A model generated the notes under the pieces. It ran no database searches, was not told the origin of the DNA, and saw only the letters and a list, made by a program, of their open reading frames with translations. A stretch of 64,000 nt of DNA from Euryodendron excelsum (taxonomy: Eukaryota; Streptophyta; Magnoliopsida; Ericales; Pentaphylacaceae), in NCBI GenBank assembly GCA_033060915.1, contig CM065381.1, positions 2,932,001 through 2,996,000 on the forward strand, in the 5' to 3' direction. The stretch's first letter is position 1; each line of letters begins with the position of its first letter. Of this stretch, positions 23,378 through 33,857 are shown piece by piece. The position numbers and the translations under genes are program-made.

Positions 23378-23404
23378 TTAAAAACCCAAGTAGATCTTCA
23401 GCAT
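23378..23404 (-). promoter_or_regulatory. Upstream ORF 2 in the H+-ATPase leader (8 codons)
   Basis: ATG at 23404-23402 followed by seven sense codons and TAA, ending 72 bases before the pump start codon. Some plant plasma-membrane H+-ATPase leaders are known to contain short upstream ORFs that alter translation; here the ORF is read directly, and its use depends on the mapped transcript start. Confidence 0.6.
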
Positions 23405-23410
23405 ATCAGT

Positions 23411-23415
23411 TCAAT

Positions 23416-23470
<55 letters not shown>

Positions 23471-23503
23471 ACGAGAGAGAGAGACGTGTTGGAGATTATT
23501 CAT
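23411..23503 (-). promoter_or_regulatory. Upstream ORF 1 in the H+-ATPase leader, microsatellite-encoded (30 codons)
   Basis: ATG at 23503-23501 opens a 30-codon frame (MNNLQHVSLSRSLP, then alternating Leu/Ser) that passes straight through the (CT)n tract and stops at TGA 23413-23411. It does not overlap upstream ORF 2. Any change in CT number not divisible by three repeat units would shift its frame and its stop. Confidence 0.55.
23419..23463 (-). repeat. (CT)22 microsatellite in the H+-ATPase 5' leader
   Basis: Twenty-two uninterrupted GA units on the plus strand (CT in the transcript), followed by an imperfect extension to about 23486. Lies between the putative TATA box and the start codon. 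Confidence 0.95.
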
Positions 23504-23599
23504 TGTATGAGACTATGAGTTATTCAATTTCCTTGCTCAATCCCAAGGAAACTTGTTAACGATATGAGGAAGGGGTTCTCAGCTTAGCCTCTGTGCCTC

Positions 23600-23607
23600 T
23601 TTTTATA
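23600..23607 (-). promoter_or_regulatory. TATA box of the H+-ATPase gene
   Basis: TATAAAAA on the minus strand, about 300 bp upstream of the ATG. It predicts a leader of roughly 265-270 nt carrying both upstream ORFs. Inferred from sequence and position. Confidence 0.6.
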
Positions 23608-23734
23608 CCCTACCAGTCACCACCACCCCTTGATGATGCCCTGCCCGTTTAAACCCCTCCCTCAAGTGGCTCATCTCTCTATCTTTCTCTCTCTACAAAT
23701 ACTTTCTCTCTCTCTATAGTCATATATACGGTGA

Positions 23735-23897
23735 AGGTATGTAACTTAAATATAACTTATTTAATAATTTATAATTTTTTAAAAATATATTTATATAAAT
23801 AATTTTAAAAATAATTTATATTTAATTATATTTTTTAAAATAATTTACTTTTTAAAACAATTTATAACTTACAAACAGAGCATTCAAACACGCCCGA
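23735..23897 (-). mobile_element. Non-autonomous element, family C, copy 1, in the ATPase promoter
   Basis: Read on the minus strand it begins GGGCGTGTTTGAATGCTC, continues with a TAAGTTATAA word and ends near TTTAAGTTACATACC, the interior being nearly pure A+T. A similar unit lies at 43810-43975. The layout is that of a miniature inverted-repeat element; ends and target duplication are not fixed. It sits ~130 bp upstream of the TATA box. Confidence 0.45.
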
Positions 23898-24274
23898 TGT
23901 CCCACTCTCTTTTTACCGGCTGATTTGTCGGTTGAATGATGCCTTGGAGTGCCAACCATCTTCTTCTCCCTCCCTCACAAGCCGTCCAAATTTCCAAAAT
24001 GGGGTGGGTCCTACCCAGAAAAAGTCCTGCTCAATCCTCCTCAACATGGCAACGATTAATACCAACGGTTGCTTCCGTGTTCTCTCCATAGAACTTGTAT
24101 ATATACATGTAGTACATTTATATATTTTATATATTATTAAATTTACAGTCTTTACTCGTTATATAATCATGTTTTTAAATCTCCCTCTGGACCCTTCGTT
24201 TGTTATAATTATTTTTTTAATTTTTTAATGTTTATAAGCTAAGACTAATAGGAAAACAAAAAAATTAAAAACTA

Positions 24275-24455
24275 TTAGGGTCCATTTAGAAATACTGTCA
24301 ATTTTTATTTTTTATTGTGTATCATAAGTGTGTATTTTTTTTTTATGATCTAGTGAGGACATTTATAGATTACCATTTTGCTAACAATATTAGACCAATG
24401 TTTTGAAAACAGAAAATACATCCTTAGCTCGAAACATTTACCAAACGGACCCTTA
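24275..24455 (+). mobile_element. Miniature inverted-repeat element, family A, copy 1
   Basis: Terminal words TTAGGGTCCATTTAG on the left and CCAAACGGACCCTTAG on the right are inverted repeats of each other. The interior matches the arms of 26191-26620 (ATTATTAGACCAATGTTTT-like and GTGTGTATTTTT words). About 180 bp with no coding capacity. Confidence 0.7.
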
Positions 24456-26190
24456 GTTTTTTTTACATATAAGCTAATAAAACTTAAAATAAACTCTACC
24501 CAAAGAACCCACAGTCTTTTAGATTTTATGAATTTAACAATCTTTTATTATGTACAATGAAATATTGTATATTTATCTTCTTTTTAACATGGCATTTCTA
24601 ATATGTTTGAAACTTTTAGTTATATGTATGCTTGATTTATATATTTTAATTGAGGCTTTACTAGTTGCAAATAATAAATTATATTAATAAAATTTTTATA
24701 AAACTACTTTAAAACAAAAGACTTACCACTTCAACAAAAATGTTCTCAAAGAACAGATCACCCCTTTTTTACCCTAAGCAATTTTTAAGAAAAATTAAGC
24801 AAAAAAGTAAATCTGGTAAGATTCTCGTATTTGTCTTTTAGTCTTTAAAGAAAAATGTTAAATTAATACTAAAATTTAACCAAATACCTTAACAAATCAT
24901 TGTCATGACATTTAAAACTGAAGGATGAGATTAGAGATATTTTCCTTGTTAGAATTAGCAAAGTCATTAATTAGTAACAGTACGTGAACGTACCTAGATA
25001 GCCTTTATATACTTTATTTTATATATTTCTTTTTTTAAAATTTAGCAAGTTTTATTTGTTTAACTTTTTAGCCAATTTCATTTGCTGTTCTCCTTATGAC
25101 CATATAATATGTATATTTTGTTGATGAAATGGATCTACTTTTTGTGTGTGAATACAATTACTACTGGGGAAATGCTGAACTATATTACTGTAGTACTTGA
25201 TGACTGACCAACATCCCCATAAATAAAAACCTTTGAAAAATATGATCATGTGATTATCCACCAAGCCCCCCTCCCTCCTTGATTGAGCCCCACTTTGTGG
25301 AGAAAATATTCATTACAGTACGGATACTGTATAATTTTTCTGACTGATATCACCAAATAAAATCACTCCAGACAAATAAGATAAATAGGTGTTTATCAGT
25401 CATGTAAACGTTTTCACTGTTCACAAAATAGAGTTTTTATATCAAAATTTTTTTAAAAAAATATTGAAGTTGCTTTTGTCTTTTTATTTTAAATCAAAAC
25501 ATCCACTATTGTACCTCATAATTTTAAAAACATCTACAAACACAAACTCTCGTTCTAATCATAATCTACGCCCTTTCTCCCCTCACAGGTCTTAGCTATT
25601 TGGGCATAAAAATTGTTACCTATATGATCTTATTCGCATGTCATTCTAGTAAAGTATTTTTATAAAAAATAATCATAATCTATTTAGGTTTTCTCTCTCA
25701 CGTTTTAGCTATTAGTGCATAAGAATTGTTGCATGTATGATCTCATTATCACATCTGGTAAAGTATTTTTTTTTTTATAAAAAACAATAACGTAAGAATA
25801 GAATTTTTCTTCAATTAAATACAAGAGTCAATATACAAGGGTGTTTTCCATTTTATATAATTGAAAATTGCGACTTAAAAGTGAGAAAGAGGTTGTGGTA
25901 GTGTTTGTTTTTGATATAGAGATTGACTTGCAATCACGTGGGTCCCCCAATAATATACGCAAAGTCATCGGTCCTCGGCAGCCTCAACCCAGCACCACGC
26001 TATTCCCCAAATCTCCCTTTCACACAACAATCTGTCGAGAGAGAGAGAGAGAGAGAGAGGCGTGGTGAGCCCATCTACCTCGAGGACCAGTCGCATAAAG
26101 AGAAATGCCACTTGCCTGGGTTTAGTCATCTCTCGGCTGTTGGATTCATCTAAAAGGTATTCGAAATTATCTTCAAAACATAATTCGTTT

Positions 26191-26620
26191 TGTAGTGCTG
26201 TTAATTTTTTTTTTGTTATATGTTATAAGTATGTATTTTTATTTTTTATTTTTTATGATTTGATAATGGTGTTTGTAGATTATCGTCTTAGTAACAGTAC
26301 TAGACTAATGTTTTAAAAATAAATAACACACCTATTTTAGTATTTTTTTATATTTTTTATTTTGAAAAAATAAAAAACAGAAATAGAAAATATTTACCAA
26401 GGGTCCGTCTGGTTTTTGTTTTCTGTTTCTGTTTTCTATTTTTTTAAAAATAAAAAATATAAAAAATACTCAAATAGGTGTGTTTTCTGATTATAAAATA
26501 TTTGTCTGATACTATTAGCGGAACGATAACCTATAAATACCATTATTAGACCATAAAAAATAAAAAATAAAAATACACACCTATGACACACAACAAAAAA
26601 CAAAAACTGACAACACTTCC
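26191..26620. mobile_element. Two family A elements fused tail to tail (~430 bp inverted repeat)
   Basis: The left arm (26191-26402) and the reverse complement of the right arm (26403-26620) align along almost their full length at roughly 80 percent by eye. The centre reads ACCAAGGGTCCGTCTGG, which is the truncated tail of one copy abutting the tail of the other. The arrangement would give a long hairpin RNA if transcribed. Confidence 0.7.
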
Positions 26621-27769
26621 AAGAAAAAAGTCCCTTATAACTACAAATAAATTGTTGCACTTAATAATGTTCATAATAATATTTCTAGTATTAAAAAATT
26701 AAGGAGATAATAGTAAATAAATTACTTTTTTTGTCCCTATGAAAATTTTGCATTTTAATGCTGTTTGTATTTTCTCATACCTTTGGTGCAAACAGGAGAA
26801 AAGTCTGTCCAACCACTTCAAAAAGATAGCCCCATGCACTCCTTCTCGAGTCTTATTTTAATTATTTTTTTATTTGGTTTTTGACTTTTATTAGCTTTTA
26901 GTTTTGATTTTTAGTTAAAAAAATAGAAAATTAATTTCAATTGGAAAATTGACAATAAAAGTTGATCCAAACAAAATTAACATAACGGAATTATATATAT
27001 TTTTATTTCCATAGCATATTTATTCTTTTTGACACAATAATAAAATCATGTTAGGGACTAAGGATAAAGGACAAAATAAGTGGCGGGGTATATGTTGTTA
27101 ATGTAAAGGCATATGGTTCATTTTTTTACTTTTCATCTTCAATTAATCGAAATTAAGTTAAATAAGGAAAAAAAAAAAAAAAAAACTCGGCAATCTACCT
27201 ACCATGTGATTCGTAGTTTTTAACCATGTCATATCGCGGGATGGCAGCGAGCCTAAGCTCTACTATGACCATAATGAAAAAAAAAAAATTTCCATATTGC
27301 TTCCATAGCCGTTACGTATCGAACTATCCACTCTCATCTCCATTTATATTTAAATTAGACCAAGTCGAGTTAACCTCCATAGTTCTTAGATTTTATTTAG
27401 CATATAGACACTAGTTTCCTAACCTCACATATTTTTAAAAAATACTAATTAGTCTATATTTAGAGATAGGTAAAACTTTTTTTTACATGAAAATAACATG
27501 CTCCTAAATATATACTAAGAGGTATGTATGTATTACTATAATATAAAAGGGACATTCTAGTTATTTTAATACATAATCGGGTCAAGTTCGTGCAATGGTC
27601 ACCTAAACTCTAAACTGTCCCAAATATGCTTTGGGCTTTATTCTTTCCCCCAGTATTCGCCAAAACTCTTCCTCACAATTGGTTATGAGGTCTTTGAAAT
27701 TAAAATTTTCAATCTAATTTTTTTCAAAGTTGTAGAATACAAGTGTCGTACAATCCATTTTATTTTATT

Positions 27770-27960
27770 TTTTATTTCTTCTAAACTTCATACATACTAT
27801 CCATTTACGATTATGATAAGATCTTTAAATTTCCTTTAGTTATGCTCATCCTAAAGAATCATGATTAATAGTAAATTAAATAGAAATAACATGTATTGTG
27901 AAATCATTAACATTTTGTCACACACACAAGATACATGTGTCTTACTATTGTTGGTTCTTT
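27770..27960 (+). repeat. Dispersed A+T-rich repeat, copy 1
   Basis: Contains the ordered words TTCCTTTAGTTATGCTC, AAAGAATCATGATTAATA, TAGAAATAACATGT, TGTGAAATCATTAA and ATACATGTGTC, all of which recur in the same order at 28070-28340 and, more diverged, at 45880-46020. Function and parent element unknown. Confidence 0.5.
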
Positions 27961-28069
27961 CTAAATTTTTTGGTTCAAACAATATTTTCTCAAAACCTTG
28001 ATTTTTCAGAAAGACAATATACGTCCATCATATTAGTTAGTTCTTTTTTCTTTTTCTTTTTTTTTTTTT

Positions 28070-28340
28070 GTATTTCTTCTAAACTTCGTAAATATTATCT
28101 ATTGATTGCGATGGTCAGATTTAAAAGTTCCTTTAGTTATGCTCTTTTTAAAGAATCTTATTAATCATAAACTGGATTGATTGCGATGGTCAGATTTTAA
28201 AGTTCCTTTAGTTATGCTCTTTTTAAAGAATCTTATTAATCATAAACTGGATTTTAGAATTTTAAAATAAAGGTAGCATGTGTCATGAAATTATTAATCA
28301 GTTGTCATACGTAGATACATGTGTCATAATATTATTGATT
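28070..28340 (+). repeat. Dispersed A+T-rich repeat, copy 2, internally duplicated
   Basis: Same word order as 27770-27960 but with its left half duplicated in tandem (28101-28250). Confidence 0.5.
28101..28250 (+). repeat. 75 bp tandem duplication, two units
   Basis: Units 28101-28175 and 28176-28250 are the same length and differ at one base (GATTTAAAAG versus GATTTTAAAG), so the duplication is recent. Confidence 0.95.
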
Positions 28341-30736
28341 CCCGTAAAATGTTTGCTCATTTCTTCTTAATTTTGTGAATTCTATCCAATAATTGATATG
28401 ATAAATATTTTCAAATTTCTTGTCATTTTTTTTTTATCTCAATTCAGATCCTTGTAAAAAATGTTCATGGGAAAAAATTAAAAATTAATCTTCTAAATAA
28501 AATAAATTGAATATAGCTTATATGAAAAGTTTTGCTCTTTCAGTCTTACGGACTCTTATATATGAAACCAAATTGGATGTAAAACTTTCAAATCGTAAAA
28601 AATTTATTTTACCTCAAGAAATAGTAATACTTTAACCATTTTTTTTTTTTTTTTTGGTCTCAAGGCTCTAATATATTTTGATCTTACTTAGTAAGTTGAG
28701 TGATGAATGATATAATTATTTTATGACAAGATTGATTTCATAATAAAAATTCATTTATTTTGGATTGATCAATAGTTTCAAGTACAATTTATGCATGCAT
28801 CCATAATTTACACAATTGCAATGACTTTATAAAAATCATGTTAACTAGTCTGTCTATGAACAAATCATAGACTTATATTTTTTTTTTCCTTAATTGGTGC
28901 TTTGTAAAATTTTAAGTAAATGTTTTCAGAAGATGATGAATAAAGTTAAAAGAATGTTTATTATTACTATGTCTAAGTAATGGAATATTAATGCTAGCAA
29001 TTTTAAGTACTTCAATTTTTAAAATTAATAATTTAAGGATTAGTTTCTTCTTCAATATATGTCAAACTTCACCAAGTACATATTTGGTGATAAATCCAAT
29101 CTCTCTAATTTAAAAAATCAAATTATTTTTTTAAAAAAATTCATTTTAAGCAATTATAATTTGTGCACTATAAAAATCCCTTATAAATAATTCACCTAAA
29201 TATGTGACTTATACACTTTAGCCCTCAGCAAGATTTTCAGTAGAAAAAAAAAATCACTTTGTAATGTTTACATTAAAACTTTGGATTTGTATTGCAAGTT
29301 AGGGCTTTTTTTATTGTAAGCAACTTTTAATATTTATTTAAAGGCTATTATTTATTATAATTAATCATGAATCATATAATTAATGAGTGCATGGTAAAAA
29401 ACATATATAACTAATAATTTATTTTTTGTAAAACTTTTATTTTTCTAGTATCTGTTATTTTCATCTTGTGCATAATATGTGTTCAATGCTAGTATATAAG
29501 TCAGTGAATAGTAAAAATGAGCATTCCATTCTTATGTAACAAAAATAGTCATAGTAGACTAATTTCTACAAATCCCTAACCCAAGTAAACCAACTTCTTA
29601 ATCCTCTATAGTCCTATACTCCTGTGTGACCTTATCTATTTTCGAAATAAATTCTCTTGCGAGCTTGAAGAGGTGTGCTAGACTAAATTGGATTCCAATC
29701 AATCGACAACCTATATTTTTAACTTTTATACTATGTTTGGAATCAAATTAATTTGAAAAATGGATTTGAAGGAGTGAAAGGAAAGGATTCAAAGGGAATC
29801 CTTGTTTCTATTTTCTAGACCATGATGCCGATTATTGCATTGATGGTAAAAGAAGTTAGAGTAATTTGGGTAAATATATTAGATTTAAGTAGTTCCAATT
29901 CCAACGGAAAATTACACCATTAGCAACAGCAAAATGTCGTCACAAATAATATTTAAAAACATTTTTTTTTTGTAGTCGCATGTAATGCTCATTTGGCGTC
30001 ACAAAATGTGGCACCATTTGTGACAGCATGTTTGCTATGGCAAGAAAATAAAAATAATATACTAGCTATTTACGATGATAATTTTCTCTGTTGCAAAATG
30101 CTAGTTATTTTAATTTATACATATTTATATATCTAAATTTATTCAATAATATTTGACTTCAACTCGGAAAAATGAGCAGCGGTAACAAAATCCCTATCAA
30201 CTGGGACAACCCTATGCTCTAACAACAATCATTGTAATAACAACCATTTGTAATAATAGATACAATTATTACAAATAGAAAAACCATAGCAAAGAGTGAC
30301 AATATTTTTTAGCCAAGTATAACATCTAATAACAACCAGAAAAAATTAAAATAAAAATACTAAGACAAAGGATACCCCAAATTATCTTCACATAGAAGCC
30401 AGAGGTTTGAATAAATTCAATGCAGCAATCAAGCTACAAGTCTGCCTTTAACCCTTTACCAATATGAAAGAGAATCTACACATCACCAATTAAATTATTC
30501 CTCTCCAAGAAACCTTATTTGTTATTCTAAATAGAAAAGAAAGAAAATAACGAATATAAAAGAACGATAGGCGTAAAAAAATAAAGAATAATGACTAGGC
30601 AGTAATCATCCCAACAACCTGCATTATCAAATCAGTATTGGTATGTGCAAGCAATGCAATATAATTTCTCAGTCCAAAGATATCAGAAAAATTACATCTG
30701 ATAAAAAATATTAGGAGCAATTATTTAATTGATGTC

Positions 30737-30741
<5 letters not shown>

Positions 30742-30771
<30 letters not shown>
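30742..30771 (+). repeat. (CT)n microsatellite
   Basis: About 15 TC units after a short TCTCTCTATCTC lead. Confidence 0.95.
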
Positions 30772-30774
<3 letters not shown>

Positions 30775-32755
30775 ACAGTTGGGTCGATTTTCATTTTACT
30801 AAATTCAACGGAAGAACAAATATATCCATCTATGCTATATACTATAGCAATATGTTTGAAGGTCTTTGAAAGCTGAAAGTTTTCATATAATTTTCTCATA
30901 TTTTTGAATTAGTAAAATATAAAATTATACATGTGTTGATTCTGTAAGTTGTTTCTAACTCATTCTTTTTACTTTAAATTTCGTTTCATTTTGTCTCTTA
31001 GTCTATATCATAAACTTTTTAATTTTTCATCAATTATGCTCCTTACACAGAATTTTTAATAAAAAATTGAAGATAATTTTAAATTTCTATGAGAGTAAGT
31101 ACATATGTATCAAAATTATTAATACTGTTATTATCCATCAATCACATCTCTTCCAAAATGATTAAAAATAATAACAAAAAATAAATCAAAATTTTGAAAA
31201 AGCCTAACAAAACTTAAGTCATTATATTGATGAATGATTTGTAAATATTTTTAAGTTTTTAGCATGAAATTGAATTAAAAGCGACTGAATTCTCTATCTT
31301 TAGTAGCCAAATTGAATCCAACATAAATTTGCTAATTATGCTAATGTTAGTAGGAAGATATTCTTAACTTTAATTAATTTTTATTTTGTAGTAATTTTAA
31401 ATTATTTTATTTTCAAAAAAATTTAATGAAAAATAATTTAAAAATTTTAAAGGATATCATAAACACCAAAGAAACATCAAGCAATTCAAGTATTTTTATT
31501 TTACAATTTAACTATAAAAGTTTTTGGAAAGATTGATAGTGTTTAGTACAACTACTATGATAATAAATTTTTATGATGTAAATGCACATGTTTGGACTAG
31601 TTTACGGAGATGTTTACCTCTATTAGTTCAATCAAACTTATAGGTATTCTTAATCTTATAATGTGTGATTTGAGTTAAGCTTCGTCTAAGCATGCATAAT
31701 AATCATGAAAATAGTGTGCTAACCCAATTAAATGAATAAGAGTAAACTGAAAATCATATTCCACTATATAAATATATTAAATTTTAATAATAAATTATGT
31801 CTAACTTAAATTTCAAATCCTTTCTGCTAAGTTTGTTGTTTAAGTGATAATATTTATTGCAATTCAATTAAAATTAGCATATTCATGCACTTATCAAGGT
31901 TATAAATTAATATAGATTCTTCACAAAATTTTAAGCATATATATTTCTTATTGCAATCAAACTTACAATTAACTAACAGAATTTAATTTTAGAATATGAA
32001 TATAATATTATATTTACTATAGGTCATATATCAAAATAATTTTTTTTTATTATTGTAAAAATTCTTTGTTAAATAATTCTATTCTCTACTTCCATACATA
32101 GCACGGGTTCACTGCTAGTTATATATTATAACAATAAGTTGAAGACTTTGAATTTCAAAGTCTAAATTACAATTTTTAAAAGATATTTGAGTTTATGAAA
32201 TATAGAAATAAAACACATAAAAGGTAATCATTGGTTCATTTGCTTAAAATGTAATAATTAAAAAAAATCCAACATAAAGGAAAATGATTTTTAGTCTTCT
32301 CGTGTATTTTGATGGACTCCCACTTTAAGCCTCGAATTTGAGTGGTAATAGTTGATACTACCTTACCACCTAATATTTGTCATAATAATTGAGTCATTGA
32401 TCAACATTGTAATACTTTCAAATTATTTCAAATCTCACTATCAAACATGTATATATAAGGAAAGTACATAAAAATTGTTGTAGTGGAATACAAATTCATT
32501 GGCATTATTGTCACAACCGATTTCAGACCATTTAAAACTACTTTTTTGGTGTGAGATGAAGCCCGGAATGAAATCTTTGTGCAAGTAAAAGATCTTTGTC
32601 CATTGAACGTACGCAAGGGATTCTCATCCTTATTCCTTGCCTGTATTTGCGGGAGGAATTAGATTAAAAGTAGTTCGGACTAGTGTTCGACGAAGAACAA
32701 GAAGTTTGAACACATACTCCAGAAAACTAATTAGTGGGCAGGATCCAATAATGTG

Positions 32756-32760
32756 AATTC
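32756..32760. repeat. Left target-site duplication of the copia element
   Basis: AATTC immediately before the 5' LTR, matched by AATTC at 39420-39424. Confidence 0.9.
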
Positions 32761-32877
32761 CGTTATGAGGTCATGGCTCACCTCACCTCATGGTGGATGA
32801 GCCGCCTCAGATTTCTATATATATCAGTGGCAAGAAGAAAAAAAGGAAGAGCAAAAAAAAACAAAAAAAGGAGAAAG

Positions 32878-32910
<33 letters not shown>

Positions 32911-33341
32911 AGAAAGAGAGAAAGCGGGGGAGAGAGACAGAAGACAGAGAAAAGAGGGAGAGAGAAAGGAGAGAGAGAGAAAAGAAGGAGAGAGAAAGAA
33001 GGAGAGAGAAAGAAGAGAGAGAAAGGAGAAAGAGGAAAAGAGAAGAAAGAAAAAGACAAAAAGTGTAAGTAAATTATTTACATTCATTTCTATTGTCTCC
33101 ATCTTTGTATTATGAAAGCAATATATGTTTGGGTGATCAAGAAGATCTATCCCCAGTTCCAGAAGAACTATTTTATTATTCTATTTTGTCTTATGAAAGC
33201 AAGACATGCTTGGGTGATCAAGAAGATCTATCCCCATAGTTTTAGAAGAACTATTTAATAATAATTATGTGAGAGTTCCAGAAGAACTCGTTTTATTATA
33301 TACTGTGTTTTGCTTGCTGCAAATTTATTTAATTTATAACA
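32761..33341 (+). repeat. 5' LTR of the copia element
   Basis: 581 bp, from CGTTATGAGG to TTTATAACA. It holds a purine-rich low-complexity block (about 32835-33060) and two tandem copies of an ~80 bp unit, 33110-33190 and 33191-33262, sharing GGGTGATCAAGAAGATCTAT. The 23 bp length difference from the 3' LTR lies in the purine block. A 99-codon open frame at 32773-33072 is a by-product of this low-complexity sequence. Confidence 0.95.
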
Positions 33342-33360
33342 CGTTATCAGCACGAAACTC
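33342..33360 (+). promoter_or_regulatory. Candidate primer-binding site, non-canonical
   Basis: CGTTATCAGCACGAAACTC directly follows the LTR. It is not the usual plant initiator-Met TGGTATCAGAGC. Its complement resembles the anticodon stem-loop of an isoleucine tRNA (CGTGCTGATAACG-like), which would imply internal priming as in Drosophila copia; this is inference from memory of tRNA sequences. Confidence 0.45.
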
Positions 33361-33857
33361 TAAATACTTATATATTGAAGGTACTTCATTATATTAGTGA
33401 AGGTACTTCATTCATATTTCAATTCATGTATCTTTATTTTGAGTTCTTTACTGTTCACGCTTCATTTTATGACAAAATTTATATTTATTGAATAGTGATG
33501 CATAGTAGATGAATAGTGATGAATAGTAATTTTTCGAAACTTTATTTGTTTATTTCTCCCATACCGTAAATATTTGGCCTATGATGTTTATAGATCTGGA
33601 ATCCTTATTTGAATACCTTTCCATAGACATGTGACTTGACTATATTTTGATGTCTAGATTGAAAGTTATAATATGGACAAAAAATAATACTATATATATT
33701 TATATATACGTATTATATATAATACTATGCAACAATAGTGATTTTACTATTCATGCATAGTATTAACAAATTAAATTTATTCGTTTTGGATGTGTGAGAT
33801 TTTTAGTATATCGTGATTCTAAAACTTTGTTATCTTGTGAGTGTAGCATTCTGAAAA

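Larger units (their letters stand above)
23898..32755. other. Gene-poor A+T-rich region left of the copia element
   Basis: Nearly 9 kb without a recognisable host gene. It holds family A elements (24275-24455, 26191-26620), (GA)n at 26039-26060, a 75 bp tandem duplication at 28101-28250, dispersed A+T-rich repeat copies, and (CT)n at 30742-30771. The stretch 29925-30310 has GTCGTCACAAAT / GGCGTCACAAA-like words that could be a decayed subterminal region of a CACTA-like element. Confidence 0.6.

Noticed and set aside
23419..23463. GA/CT arrays as CRISPR-like repeats
   Set aside because: Plain dinucleotide microsatellites without spacers, in a eukaryotic genome.
23371..23559. Plus-strand open frame with Arg-Glu repeats
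   Set aside because: Antisense translation of the CT microsatellite in the H+-ATPase leader.
32773..33072. 99-codon Lys/Arg/Glu-rich open frame in the 5' LTR (a similar one at 38841-39146)
   Set aside because: It is produced by the purine-rich low-complexity block, differs in length between two LTRs of one element, and has no domain.
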